This document shows positions 43,845-53,130 of a stretch of DNA of 59,716 nt, in pieces (position 1 is the first letter of the stretch; the number at the start of each line of letters is the position of its first letter). Source of the DNA: Candidatus Woesearchaeota archaeon (GTDB lineage Archaea; Nanobdellota; Nanobdellia; SCGC-AAA011-G17; JAGVZY01); assembly GCA_018302225.1 (NCBI GenBank), contig JAGVZY010000013.1:1-59716 (forward strand), written 5' to 3'. A program made the translations under genes and the position numbers. Below the pieces are notes generated by a model. The model did no database searches. It was not told where the DNA came from and saw only the letters and a list, made by a program, of their open reading frames with translations.

Positions 43845-44483
43845 ATGCAACTAACTTCTGAATTAGCCGAGATAATAGGTGCTTTAATAGGGGATGGTTA
43901 TATTTACAATAAAAATCATAAGTATCAAATAGGTTTTGTAGGCCACCCAAATAATGATAATCTATATTATAAAAAATTAAAAAAATTAATCTTTCGTGTT
44001 TGGATGAAAAATCCAAAAATAAGGATACGTGAAAGAGGATTAAGAATGGTAATAAACTCCAAAGAAATTGTTTCCACCTTATCTAATTCATTTAATATAC
44101 CTTGCGGCATAAATAAATGTTTTAATGTAGTTATACCTTCCCAGATATATTTTCGTTGGGATTTACTGAAATTTACTTTACGCGGGATAGTAGATACAGA
44201 TGGTTCTGTATTTGTTTCTAAAAAACCCGGCGTATTAAATTATCCTTCAATAGAAATCACCACCTCAAGTCTTAATTTAGCAAATCAAATAAAATTGGCT
44301 TTAATTAAAAAGGGATTTAAAGTCCCCAAGATTTGGAGCTATAAATCAAAAAATTTAACCTACAAAGTCGCTTTAAACGGACAAAAAAATTTAGAAAAAT
44401 GGGTTAATGAGATAGGCTTTTCAAATCCTTATAAATTAAATAGGGCGAAAAAATATTTAAAATATGGGAAGAGGGGGAGTTGA
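43845..44483 (+). CDS. LAGLIDADG homing endonuclease
   Basis: 212 aa from ATG 43845. Two dodecapeptide motifs are present, LAEIIGALIGDGYI (about 7-20) and LRGIVDTDGSVFV (about 112-124), each with an acidic residue for metal binding, as in monomeric two-motif enzymes. The gene is free-standing, not inside an intron. Its stop codon TGA (44481-44483) is the complement of the T-loop TTCAA of the tRNA-Phe gene on the other strand, so the two genes overlap by 19 nt. A selfish gene parked against a tRNA gene is the simplest view; a former tRNA-intron association is possible. Confidence 0.85.
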   Translation: MQLTSELAEIIGALIGDGYIYNKNHKYQIGFVGHPNNDNLYYKKLKKLIFRVWMKNPKIRIRERGLRMVINSKEIVSTLSNSFNIPCGINKCFNVVIPSQIYFRWDLLKFTLRGIVDTDGSVFVSKKPGVLNYPSIEITTSSLNLANQIKLALIKKGFKVPKIWSYKSKNLTYKVALNGQKNLEKWVNEIGFSNPYKLNRAKKYLKYGKRGS

Positions 44484-44568
44484 ACCCCCGACCCCACGGT
44501 CTTCAGCCGTCTGAGCTTCCTAAACCCGAAGTTTTAAGAATGTGCTCTCCCAGCTGAGCTACCTTCCC
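44465..44568 (-). tRNA. tRNA-Phe(GAA) with non-canonical 31-nt intron
   Basis: Minus strand. Acceptor GGGAAGG/TCTTCCC, D stem GCTC/GAGC, T stem GGGGG/CCCCC with loop TTCAACT, discriminator A. The anticodon loop CTGAAGA (anticodon GAA) is intact and uninterrupted. The stem 5' strand is cut between nt 27 and 28 by 31 nt. Removal gives anticodon stem CACGG/CCGTG with five perfect pairs. Its 3' end overlaps the LAGLIDADG gene on the plus strand. Confidence 0.9.
44511..44541 (-). other. Intron in tRNA-Phe at position 27/28
   Basis: A textbook bulge-helix-bulge: GAGC (D-stem 3' strand, nt 22-25) pairs with GCTC in the intron, flanked by 3-nt bulges AC|A and AG|A and an inner hairpin (TTCTT...AGGAA, loop region TTCGG). 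Cleavage after the second bulge nucleotide on each side leaves exactly the mature anticodon stem. Position 27/28 is rare compared with 37/38. Confidence 0.82.
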
Positions 44569-44674
44569 ATACAAGCCTATAAATTAAACTTTCATTTTTA
44601 AAGCTTTCCATAAATTCCTACGAAGAGTATATATAATAAAACACATTCTAATCCTAAATCTATAAAAAATTAAA

Positions 44675-45070
44675 ATGCCTAAACAACAATTATCTGATTA
44701 TGTGAAAGAACAATTTAGTAAAAATATACCTGTTCATATTATAAGAGATGCACTTCTTGAAAAAGGTTGGAATATAATTGATGTAGATGAAGCTATAACT
44801 GATGCAAGAAATGAAATTAGCCTAACTAAAACAAAATCAACTTTGAAAGAATCAGAGAAAGATGAAATTAAACAATTAGTTGCAAAAAAATTAATAATTC
44901 CTCCAGCTGAAAAAGAAAATCCTTTTATACGACCAAAAATTGCCCCAATAAGAAGAAGTAAAATACCTCTAAAACCTTATTTCATCGTTTTCATTTTGTG
45001 TTTAATGCTTGCTTTATTATTTTTATTTCTAAGAAGTATTATATCAAGAAATACTTCGTTCTTTGGATAA
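44675..45070 (+). CDS. Small protein with UBA-like helix and C-terminal membrane anchor
   Basis: 131 aa. The N-terminus MPKQQLSDYVKEQFSKNI continues into IRDALLEKGWNIIDVDEAI, a UBA-like three-helix pattern close to that in the gene at 758. A charged linker (60-95) follows, then one transmembrane helix (about 98-120) and a short tail. No enzymatic motif. It may tether a partner to the membrane; partner unknown. Confidence 0.65.
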   Translation: MPKQQLSDYVKEQFSKNIPVHIIRDALLEKGWNIIDVDEAITDARNEISLTKTKSTLKESEKDEIKQLVAKKLIIPPAEKENPFIRPKIAPIRRSKIPLKPYFIVFILCLMLALLFLFLRSIISRNTSFFG

Positions 45071-45115
45071 ATCCTTAACAAAAGCTTTAAATAGTCATTT
45101 TCTGTGGAATATTTT

Positions 45116-47500
45116 ATGTCAGATTTAGGAGATTACAAACAAGAAATAGAACAAAAGTGGCAAAAATACTGGATAGATAAAAAACTTTACAAATTTGATC
45201 CTAAATCTAAAAAACCTATATATAGTATAGATACTCCACCACCAACAGTTTCTGGAGCAATGCATATAGGGCATGCCTTTTCATATTCTCAGCAAGATTT
45301 TATAGTCAGATACAAAAGAATGAATAATTTTAATATTTTTTATCCTTTTGGAACAGATGACAATGGCCTACCTACAGAAAGAATGGTAGAAAAAATGAAA
45401 TCTGTAAAATCTACAAAAATGTCAAGAAAAGATTTTGTAGAACTATGTAGAAATACTTTAAAAGAAATAAAACAAGATTTCATAAATAATTGGATCTATA
45501 TTGGTATGAGTTGCGATTTTTCAAATCCTTATTCTACAATTGATGCTCACTCAATTAAAACTTCACAAAAATCTTTTATAGAATTATATAAAAAAGGTTT
45601 AGTTTACAAAAAAGCTGCACCTAGTATTTGGTGTGTTAATTGTCAAACTGCAATTGCACAAGCAGAATTAGAAGACAAGGAATTAAGTTCAACTTTTAAT
45701 GAAATAGAATTCAAATTAAAAGATAATAAAACTATTACAATTTCAACAACAAGACCAGAATTACTTCCTGCATGTGTTTGTATTTTTGTTAATCCTTCAG
45801 ATAAGCGTTATAAAAGCTTAATAGGTAAGAAAGCAATAGTTCCAATATTTGAGCAAGAAGTAGAAATATTTGCAGATCCTTCAGCAGATATAAATAAAGG
45901 TACAGGAATTTTAATGATTTGTTCTTATGGTGATAGATTTGATGTTGATGCAATTCAAAAAAAGAATTTAAAACCCAGAGTATGTTTAACTAAAGAAGGA
46001 AAATTAAACTCTTTAGCAAAACAATTTGAAGGTCTTTCAATAAGGGATGCAAGAAAAGTAATTCTTGAAGAGTTAGAAAATAAAAATTTATTAAAATCTA
46101 AAAAACAAATTACTCACAATGTTAATGTTCACGATAAATGTGGAACAGAAATAGAATTTTTAGCAACAGAACAATGGTTCATAAATGTTATTGATAATAA
46201 AGAAAAATTCTTGAAAGTAGGAGATAAAATAAATTGGTATCCAAAATCCATGAAATCTAGATATGATAATTGGGTTAAAAATTTAAATTGGGATTGGTGT
46301 ATTTCAAGACAAAGACATTTCGGTGTTCCATTTCCAGTTTGGTATAAAAAAGACGGTTCTATAGTTTTAGCAGATGAAAAAGAACTTCCAGTAGATCCTT
46401 TATCAGATAAACCTAAAGGACACAAAGAAGAATTAATTCCTGAAAAAGATGTTATGGATACTTGGGCGACTAGTAGCGTTACTCCTCAAATTGCTTTAAA
46501 CTGGGCAAAAGATAAAGGTTTTGAGAATGTTGATTTTGATAAGATGTATCCTCTTTCATTAAGACCTCAAGCGCATGATATAATTAGAACATGGGCATTT
46601 TATACTATTGTAAAAGGTGTTTATCATAATAATAAACAACCTTGGAATGATATAATTATTTCTGGAAATGTCTCAGATCCCTATGGTGAAAAAATGTCCA
46701 AATCCAAAGGTAATGTTGTCTACCCTAATGAAGTTATTAAAAAATATTCTGCAGATGCACTAAGATTTTGGGCAGCAGGTTCAAAGTTAGGAGAAGATTT
46801 AGCTTACCAAGAAAAAGATTTAGTTACAGGACAAAAATTTATAACTAAATTCTGGAATGCTTCAAAGTTTTCTATGATGCATCTTCAAGATTACAAACTT
46901 CAAAAACCTAAGAAATTAGAATTTATGGATAAATATTTACTTTCAAAATTAAATGAATTAATTAAAAATTGTACAGATTCTTTTGATGCTTATGAATATT
47001 CAAAAGTAAAATCAGAAACAGAAAATTTCTTTTGGCATACACTTTGTGATAATTATTTAGAAATAATAAAAGATAGATTATATAATCCAGATAAAAGAGG
47101 AAAAGATGCAAGAATTTCAGCACAATACACTTTATACACTTCTTTACTTTCATGTCTAAAATTAATTGCACCAATAATGCCTCATTTTACAGAAGAAATT
47201 TATCAAAACTATTTTACAAAACAAGAAAAATCAATTTCAGTCCATATTTCACAATGGCCTGAATCAGACAAAAAACTAATTAATAAAGATCTAGAAAAAG
47301 TTGGAGATAGGTTTATAGAAATTCTTTCAGAAGTAAGGCAATTCAAAAATAAACAACAAAAATCACTTAAAACACCAATAAACTTAGTTTTAACTAAACC
47401 TGACGAATCTTTATTAAAAGAAGTTTTGGAGGATTTGAAAGCAGTTACAAGTACTCAAAATTTAAGTTTTGGTAAAGAATTACAAATTTCATTTGCTTAA
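45116..47500 (+). CDS. valS: Valyl-tRNA synthetase
   Basis: About 794 aa class I synthetase. TPPPTVSGAMHIGHAFSY carries the HIGH motif (about 46-50), the editing domain has ISTTRPELLPACVCIFVNP, and KMSKSKGNVVYP is the KMSKS loop (about 526-530). The anticodon-binding domain begins near FWNASKFSMM. ATG 45116 (MSDLGDYKQEIE) is used: a TTTAAATA element (about 45084) stands 25-30 nt before it and a GTG at 45104 has no ribosome site. The C-terminal tRNA-binding arm of bacterial ValRS is absent, as in archaea. Confidence 0.95.
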   Translation: MSDLGDYKQEIEQKWQKYWIDKKLYKFDPKSKKPIYSIDTPPPTVSGAMHIGHAFSYSQQDFIVRYKRMNNFNIFYPFGTDDNGLPTERMVEKMKSVKSTKMSRKDFVELCRNTLKEIKQDFINNWIYIGMSCDFSNPYSTIDAHSIKTSQKSFIELYKKGLVYKKAAPSIWCVNCQTAIAQAELEDKELSSTFNEIEFKLKDNKTITISTTRPELLPACVCIFVNPSDKRYKSLIGKKAIVPIFEQEVEIFADPSADINKGTGILMICSYGDRFDVDAIQKKNLKPRVCLTKEGKLNSLAKQFEGLSIRDARKVILEELENKNLLKSKKQITHNVNVHDKCGTEIEFLATEQWFINVIDNKEKFLKVGDKINWYPKSMKSRYDNWVKNLNWDWCISRQRHFGVPFPVWYKKDGSIVLADEKELPVDPLSDKPKGHKEELIPEKDVMDTWATSSVTPQIALNWAKDKGFENVDFDKMYPLSLRPQAHDIIRTWAFYTIVKGVYHNNKQPWNDIIISGNVSDPYGEKMSKSKGNVVYPNEVIKKYSADALRFWAAGSKLGEDLAYQEKDLVTGQKFITKFWNASKFSMMHLQDYKLQKPKKLEFMDKYLLSKLNELIKNCTDSFDAYEYSKVKSETENFFWHTLCDNYLEIIKDRLYNPDKRGKDARISAQYTLYTSLLSCLKLIAPIMPHFTEEIYQNYFTKQEKSISVHISQWPESDKKLINKDLEKVGDRFIEILSEVRQFKNKQQKSLKTPINLVLTKPDESLLKEVLEDLKAVTSTQNLSFGKELQISFA

Positions 47501-47507
47501 TTTTAAA

Positions 47508-48143
47508 ATGTTAGAAAATATAAAATGGTTAGGAAATTCCGGATTTAAATTAATCTCTAATTCAGGAAAAATAATTTATATAGATCCATTCAAAACTACA
47601 GAAACCGAAAAAGCCGATTTAATTTTAATAACTCACGAACATTATGATCATTGTAGTCCAGAAGATGTAATTAAATTATCTAAGCCAGACACAATTATAG
47701 TTACAGTTCCAGATTGTCAAAGTAAATTAGCTTTAACATTTAATAAAATTAAAAATTTAAAATTGGTTGAGCCAGGAAAAAAATTAGTTATAGAAGATAT
47801 AGAGATAGAAGCAGTCCCCGCATATAATATTGGAAAAAACTTTCATAGAAAAGAAAATGACTGGGTAGGTTTTATAATCAATATGGGCAATAAAAGAATA
47901 TATCATGCAGGAGATACAGATCTAATTCCTGAAATGTCTAATTTAAAAGATATAGATTTAGCCTTAATTCCTATTGGCGGAACATATACTATGAATTCAG
48001 AAGAAGCAGCAAAATGCACCGAAACAATAAAACCTAAAATAGCAATTCCTATGCATTATGGAACTATAGTAGGAACTCTGGAAGATGCAGAGAAGTTCAA
48101 AAAACTTGCAAAATGCGAAGCAAAAATTCTAAGTAAAGCGTGA
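47508..48143 (+). CDS. Metallo-beta-lactamase-fold hydrolase (UlaG-like)
   Basis: 211 aa from ATG 47508 (MLENIKWLGNSGFKLIS). Zinc motif THEHYDHCSPEDV, later GDTDLIPEM and MHYGTIVGT supply the metal ligands. This is the small UlaG/DUF-type metallo-beta-lactamase family, with unknown substrate in archaea. The longer frame starting at 47469 overlaps ValRS by 32 nt and is less likely. Eight nt after ValRS, so co-transcribed. Confidence 0.88.
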   Translation: MLENIKWLGNSGFKLISNSGKIIYIDPFKTTETEKADLILITHEHYDHCSPEDVIKLSKPDTIIVTVPDCQSKLALTFNKIKNLKLVEPGKKLVIEDIEIEAVPAYNIGKNFHRKENDWVGFIINMGNKRIYHAGDTDLIPEMSNLKDIDLALIPIGGTYTMNSEEAAKCTETIKPKIAIPMHYGTIVGTLEDAEKFKKLAKCEAKILSKA

Positions 48144-48211
48144 CTTATTTTTAGAAAGAATTAAAAAACCCTCTTATTTAAATTACTTTTAATCAAGACT
48201 AACAATTTAAC

Positions 48212-49312
48212 ATGAATGCAAAAGAAAAACACGGACTAAAGAAGATAATTAACGAGCTTTCATTAATTAGAGGTAGACACACAGAATTAGTTTCAGTTTA
48301 TATCCCTCAAGAATATGATATTAACAAGGTTATACAACATTTACAGCAAGAACAAGGAACCGCACAAAACATCAAATCTGCCTCAACAAGAACGAATGTT
48401 ATAGATGCTCTCGAAAGAATGATAAGATCATTAAGATTATATAAACAAACCCCCTCAAATGGTTTGGCTATTTTTTCAGGAAATACTTCAGAAAGAGAAG
48501 GAAAAGTGGATTTAAATGTCTGGGCAATCGAACCTCCAAAACCCATTAAAACAAGATTATATCGATGTGACCAAACTTTTGTTTTAGATCCATTAAAAGA
48601 GCAATTAGAATATACTGATTTTTATGCTCTAATTGTTCTAGACAAAAAAGAAGCAACAATTGGATTATTAAAAGGAACATCAATAATCACTATAAAATAT
48701 TTTCATTCTTCAGTCCCAGGAAAATTTAAAACAGGTGGACAGTCTGCAAACAGATTCAGAAATATTAGAGAAAATCTAACCAAAGAATTTTTTATACGTG
48801 TAGCTGATGCAGCAAACACAGAATTTTTACCAATAAAAACAAATATTAAAGGAGTTTTGATTGGTGGACCTGGAATGACTAAAAATGAATTCATAGACTC
48901 AAATTGTTTAAATGATGAATTACAAAGAAAAATTGTCGCAGTTAAAGATTTAACTTATACAGATGAATCAGGTTTGCATCATTTAGTTGAATCTTGTCAA
49001 GATGTGCTTGCAAAAGAAGATATCATTAGGGAAAAGCAGCTTATGAATAGATTCTTTGAAACTTTTGCAAAAGATGAAAACAAAATTGCTTATGGTATTG
49101 CACAAGTTAAAGAAATGCTTGAAATGGGGGTTGTAGATACCTTACTTCTTTCAGACTCGATAGAAGATAAAACTGCAGAAGAGCTAGAAACTATAGCCGA
49201 AAAATATAGCACTAAAACAGAGTATATATCAACAGAAACAAAAGAAGGAATGCAATTAAAAGAATTAGGAAAAGTCGGTGCAATACTTAGATATCCTATT
49301 GTTAGACAATAA
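48212..49312 (+). CDS. prf1: Peptide chain release factor aRF1
   Basis: 366 aa. Domain 1 has NIKS (about 54-57) for stop-codon reading; domain 2 has KTGGQSANRF with the GGQ (about 174-176) that triggers peptide release. Domain 3 (about 270-366) ends with VGAILRYPIVRQ. It is roughly 45 residues shorter than usual, mostly in the domain-3 insertion. Reads all three stops in archaea. Start at ATG 48212 without a strong Shine-Dalgarno. Confidence 0.95.
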   Translation: MNAKEKHGLKKIINELSLIRGRHTELVSVYIPQEYDINKVIQHLQQEQGTAQNIKSASTRTNVIDALERMIRSLRLYKQTPSNGLAIFSGNTSEREGKVDLNVWAIEPPKPIKTRLYRCDQTFVLDPLKEQLEYTDFYALIVLDKKEATIGLLKGTSIITIKYFHSSVPGKFKTGGQSANRFRNIRENLTKEFFIRVADAANTEFLPIKTNIKGVLIGGPGMTKNEFIDSNCLNDELQRKIVAVKDLTYTDESGLHHLVESCQDVLAKEDIIREKQLMNRFFETFAKDENKIAYGIAQVKEMLEMGVVDTLLLSDSIEDKTAEELETIAEKYSTKTEYISTETKEGMQLKELGKVGAILRYPIVRQ

Positions 49313-49324
49313 AAAGGTGTAAAA

Positions 49325-50119
49325 TTGAAATATAAAAAAAGAATTTTTACTTATAATTTACTTGGAAATTGTTTTTACTATTCAGGACTTTTGACTTTTT
49401 ATAATTTACTAAGAAAATTTTCAAAAAGAAAATATTTAATCATCTTAATGTACCATAAAATACAAGAAAATATAGACTCTCATTTGGTTAATGCAACACC
49501 TAAGCAGTTTGAATCCCAATTAAAATACCTTAAAAGATATTATAAAATTATTTCTTTTAATGAGTTAAATAATTTTAAGAATATTAAAAAAGATTCAGTT
49601 ATTATAACTTTTGATGATGGTTATATAAATAATTATGAAGTTGCTTTTCCAATCTTAAAAAGATATAATTCTAAGGCCACAATATTTTTAACAACTTCTT
49701 TAATTAACAAAAAAGATTTCCTAACAAAAAATATAATTAAACAAATGAGCAATTCAGGAATAGAATTTGAGTCTCATACTCTAACACACCCAGATTTAAC
49801 AAAGATAACCCCCCAAGAATTAGATAAAGAGATTTATTCTCCTATTAAACATTTAAAATCTTTAATAAACAAAGAGTCTAAAATATTATGTTATCCTTAT
49901 GGATTATATAACCAAAAAGTTATAGATGCCGCCATCAAAATAGGATATAAATATGCAGTAACAATAGACTTTGGTTTAAATACTTCTAAAACAAATAAAT
50001 ATCAACTTAAAAGAATGATGATGAATCCAGAAGAAAATCTAAATTTTTTTAAATTAAAACTTACACCATTATGGTCTTTATTAAGAAAAATATCTCATGG
50101 AGTAATAAAAGATGATTAA
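49325..50119 (+). CDS. Polysaccharide deacetylase (NodB-type)
   Basis: 264 aa, start TTG 49325 with AGGTG upstream. NodB motifs: VIITFDDGY (about 95-103, catalytic Asp and metal Asp), FESHTLTHPDL (about 153-163, His metal ligands), and CYPYGLYNQKV. An N-terminal hydrophobic patch (LLGNCFYYSGLLTFYNLL) may anchor it to the membrane. It overlaps the following glycosyltransferase by 8 nt, so the pair likely builds or trims a surface glycan. Confidence 0.87.
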   Translation: MKYKKRIFTYNLLGNCFYYSGLLTFYNLLRKFSKRKYLIILMYHKIQENIDSHLVNATPKQFESQLKYLKRYYKIISFNELNNFKNIKKDSVIITFDDGYINNYEVAFPILKRYNSKATIFLTTSLINKKDFLTKNIIKQMSNSGIEFESHTLTHPDLTKITPQELDKEIYSPIKHLKSLINKESKILCYPYGLYNQKVIDAAIKIGYKYAVTIDFGLNTSKTNKYQLKRMMMNPEENLNFFKLKLTPLWSLLRKISHGVIKDD

Positions 50120-51002
50120 ACCCAATCCGAAAATATCTATTGTAATCCTAAATTGGAATAGGAGAAATTTTCTTAAGCAAGCAATAGAAAGTGTGCTTAA
50201 TCAAGATTATAAAAATTATGAAATAATCGTAGCTGATAATAATTCTACTGACGGTTCGTCAGAAATGATTGAAGAGAATTTTAAAGATATTAAACTTTTA
50301 AAATTTAAAGAAAACCTTGGAATAGAAGCAAGAAATATAGCCTTTTCAATTTTAACAGGAGATATAATTTTTTCTTTAGATAATGACGCAAAGTTAGGTA
50401 AAAATGCACTTTCAAAAATAGTCAAAGAATTTGAAAAAAATCCAAAATTGGGTTTAGTGCAATGTAATATTTTAACTTTTGACTCAAAAAATATTAGCAA
50501 TTGGTTTCATGCACTGCCAAGAGAAAAATACTTCAAAAAAGAGTTTTATACTTCATGTTTTGGCGCAGGATGCAGTGCGATAAAATCAGAAGTTCTAAAA
50601 AAGACCGGCAATTATAACCCGCACTTTTTTAGTCGAGGAGAAGAACTAGATTTAGCTTATAAAATCTTAGACAATAAATATCTTATGAAATATTGCCCTA
50701 AAATAATAGTTTATCATGCAATCTGCCAAGAAAACAGATCTAATTCTAAAAATTATTATTTAGATCAAAGAAATATAATCTGGGCATTTTGGTTAAATCT
50801 ACCTTTTCCAGAAGTTATAATCAAAACTTGTCGGTTTTTAATTGGAACTTTATTTAGAATAAGACTGAACTTCATGTTTAGCTATTTCAAAGCTATTTTT
50901 CACGCCTTTTTAGGTCTGCCTTGGGTAATTAAAGAAAGAAAACCAATTAAACATTCAACTCTAAAACTTATAAAACGGATAAATTCTACTGAAAAAGCTT
51001 AA
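50112..51002 (+). CDS. Family 2 glycosyltransferase
   Basis: 296 aa GT-A fold. KISIVILNWNRRNFLKQAIES opens it; VADNNSTDGSSEMI and FSLDNDAKLGKNAL (DxD-like, LDNDA) form the nucleotide-sugar site; SRGEELDLAYKIL is the ED/Q-type catalytic base region. A C-terminal hydrophobic stretch (LPFPEVIIKTCRFLIG to FRIRLNFMFSYF) suggests membrane association. Start overlaps the deacetylase. Confidence 0.88.
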   Translation: MIKPNPKISIVILNWNRRNFLKQAIESVLNQDYKNYEIIVADNNSTDGSSEMIEENFKDIKLLKFKENLGIEARNIAFSILTGDIIFSLDNDAKLGKNALSKIVKEFEKNPKLGLVQCNILTFDSKNISNWFHALPREKYFKKEFYTSCFGAGCSAIKSEVLKKTGNYNPHFFSRGEELDLAYKILDNKYLMKYCPKIIVYHAICQENRSNSKNYYLDQRNIIWAFWLNLPFPEVIIKTCRFLIGTLFRIRLNFMFSYFKAIFHAFLGLPWVIKERKPIKHSTLKLIKRINSTEKA

Positions 51003-51083
51003 AAGAACATTTTTAAGCCTTAAATCAAAAAATTTAAAAAGCTTTATCCTCTTTAAATCTAAAAAACCTATTAGGAGGCTAAA

Positions 51084-51290
51084 ATGTCAGATAAAATATT
51101 ACCTGCTGCTGCAATGGAGAAAATACTTAAAAAAGCTGGTGCTTTAAGAGTAAGCGATGATGCTAAAGAGGAGTTACGTGTAATTCTCGAGGAAATAGCT
51201 TCAGATATCTCAAATCAGGCCATAAGAGCCGCAAAACATGCTGGAAGAAAAACTATAAAAGCATCAGATATCAAAATGGCTTCAAGATAA
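51084..51290 (+). CDS. Archaeal histone
   Basis: 68 aa histone fold: LPAAAMEKILKKAGALRVSD, a long central helix (KEELRVILEEIASDISNQAI), then KHAGRKTIKASDIKMASR, which matches the loop-2 and helix-3 DNA-binding signature. Strong Shine-Dalgarno (AGGAGGC). No tails. It is upstream of ScpB, linking nucleoid packing with chromosome-organising genes. Confidence 0.95.
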   Translation: MSDKILPAAAMEKILKKAGALRVSDDAKEELRVILEEIASDISNQAIRAAKHAGRKTIKASDIKMASR

Positions 51291-51332
51291 ATTGAACCAA
51301 AACTTAAAATTTTAAATTTGATATTTTGAACT

Positions 51333-51983
51333 ATGGAAGACGTAAAAAATAGAATAGAAGCAATACTTTTTGTTTTAAATAAAGGTATAGAACTTCAAAG
51401 GTTGAGTGAACTACTTGGGATTGGCTCAGTAGGTATAGTCCAAAATGCTATTAACGAGTTAGTTAAAGATTATTCTGAAAAGAATTCTGCAATTGAGATT
51501 ATAGAAGAAGAAGGGAAATTTAGAATGAATATTAGACGTCAATATGTTTCTTTAGTCAAAGATTTAATGACTAATACAGAATTAGACAGACCTTTATTAG
51601 AAACTTTATCGGTTATTGCCTGGAAACAACCAATTCTACAGTCAGAAGTTGTAAAAATTAGAGGAACAACAACTTATGAACATATGCAAGCCCTAACTGA
51701 AATGGGATTTGTTACAACTGAAAAATTTGGAACTTCTAAAATTGTAAAATTAACTCAAAAATTCTATGATTATTTTGATACTAATCAAGAAGCAATAAAA
51801 GGAGATTTTACAAAGTATAAAAAGAAAATTGAAGATACTGCGCAAACTGAACAAGCATTAGCTCAAAGATTAGAAGAAATTCAAAAAATAACTGAACATA
51901 ACAAAAAGGTTGAAGAGCAAGAAAAGAGCCCAGAAACCCAAGAAAACTCAATAGAACAAGAACCCTCAAAACAGGAGGTTTAA
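51333..51983 (+). CDS. scpB: SMC-associated protein ScpB
   Basis: 216 aa. Two winged-helix domains: MEDVKNRIEAILFVLNKGIE to about 85, and LLETLSVIAWKQPILQSEVV plus KIRGTTTYEHMQALTEMGFV (about 90-130). The final 45 residues are acidic and Gln-rich. ScpB binds the kleisin ScpA of condensin. A GGAGG inside its end serves FtsY, whose ATG follows directly. Confidence 0.9.
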   Translation: MEDVKNRIEAILFVLNKGIELQRLSELLGIGSVGIVQNAINELVKDYSEKNSAIEIIEEEGKFRMNIRRQYVSLVKDLMTNTELDRPLLETLSVIAWKQPILQSEVVKIRGTTTYEHMQALTEMGFVTTEKFGTSKIVKLTQKFYDYFDTNQEAIKGDFTKYKKKIEDTAQTEQALAQRLEEIQKITEHNKKVEEQEKSPETQENSIEQEPSKQEV

Positions 51984-53129
51984 ATGTTTTCTTTTCTTAA
52001 AAATAAAATTAAGGATGCATTTTCCAAGATTAAAAAAGAAGAAGTAGAAATAGAACAAGAATCGCAAGATAATTCTAAAGAAGAAATTCAAAAAGAAGAA
52101 TTAGAAAAAACAATCAAAGAAGAAAAAAGAGAAACCAAAAAAGAAAAAAAGAAAGAAGAATCTAAAGGAGAACAAAAAGAAAAAATAGACCTTATCGAAG
52201 AAAAAATAGAAACTCTAGAAAAAGAAGTGGATCAAGAAATTAAAGAAGAAAAAAAAGGTTTCTTCAACAAAATAAAAGAAACTATTTCTACAACAAAAAT
52301 CTCAGAATCCAAATTTGAAGAACTATTTTCAATAATAGAAATTGCTTTGCTTGAAAATAATGTTGCTTATGAAGTTGTAGAAAAAGTACGTGAAGACTTA
52401 AAATCCGAACTGGCTGAAAAGGCATTTAAACGTGGAGATTTGGCTAATAAATTCAAGGATTATTTTAAGGAATCTTTAAGTTCAATTTTTGTAGAACCTT
52501 TTGATTTAATTGAAAAAATAAACTCTTCAACATCAAAACCTTTCGTAATTAATTTTATAGGTATAAATGGAACAGGTAAAACAACTACTATTGCAAAAAT
52601 TGTACATCTTTTAAAAAAATATAAAATAAGTTGTATTGTTTCTGCATCAGATACATTTAGAGCTGCATCAATAGAACAGTTACAACACCATGCAGATAAA
52701 CTTGGAGTAAAAATTATTAAGCATGATTATGGTTCTGATCCTGCAGCAGTTGCATATGATGCAATTCAACATGCAAAATCAAAAAATATTCAAGTAGTTT
52801 TAATCGATACAGCAGGAAGAATGCACTCCAACACAAATTTAATTGATGAACTAAAGAAAATAAAAAGAGTTGCAAAACCTGATTTAAATATTTTTATTGG
52901 CGAAAGTATAACTGGAAATGATTGCATAGAACAAGCTAAAGTATTTGATAAAGCAATAGAAATAGACGCCATTATCCTATCTAAAGCAGATATAGACGAA
53001 AAGGGCGGAACTGCATTATCTATTTCATATATTTTAAAAAAGCCAATAATTTATCTTGGAATGGGACAAGATTATGAAAATTTAAAAAAGTTTGATTCAT
53101 CAGAAATAATAAAAAATTTAGGATTATAA
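51984..53129 (+). CDS. ftsY: Signal recognition particle receptor FtsY
   Basis: 381 aa. Residues 1-95 are a highly charged Glu/Lys coiled coil; the N domain (about 95-185) and G domain follow. G1 is INFIGINGTGKTTTIAKI (about 193-203), G3 DTAGRMHSN (about 274-282), G4 LSKADIDEKGGTALSI. The DTF motif SASDTFRAASIEQLQ is present. Usual G3-adjacent 'DA.tG' reads GESITGNDCIEQ, a minor change. Immediately after ScpB and before SRP54, so the two partners of co-translational targeting are made together. Confidence 0.95.
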   Translation: MFSFLKNKIKDAFSKIKKEEVEIEQESQDNSKEEIQKEELEKTIKEEKRETKKEKKKEESKGEQKEKIDLIEEKIETLEKEVDQEIKEEKKGFFNKIKETISTTKISESKFEELFSIIEIALLENNVAYEVVEKVREDLKSELAEKAFKRGDLANKFKDYFKESLSSIFVEPFDLIEKINSSTSKPFVINFIGINGTGKTTTIAKIVHLLKKYKISCIVSASDTFRAASIEQLQHHADKLGVKIIKHDYGSDPAAVAYDAIQHAKSKNIQVVLIDTAGRMHSNTNLIDELKKIKRVAKPDLNIFIGESITGNDCIEQAKVFDKAIEIDAIILSKADIDEKGGTALSISYILKKPIIYLGMGQDYENLKKFDSSEIIKNLGL

Positions 53130-53130
53130 A

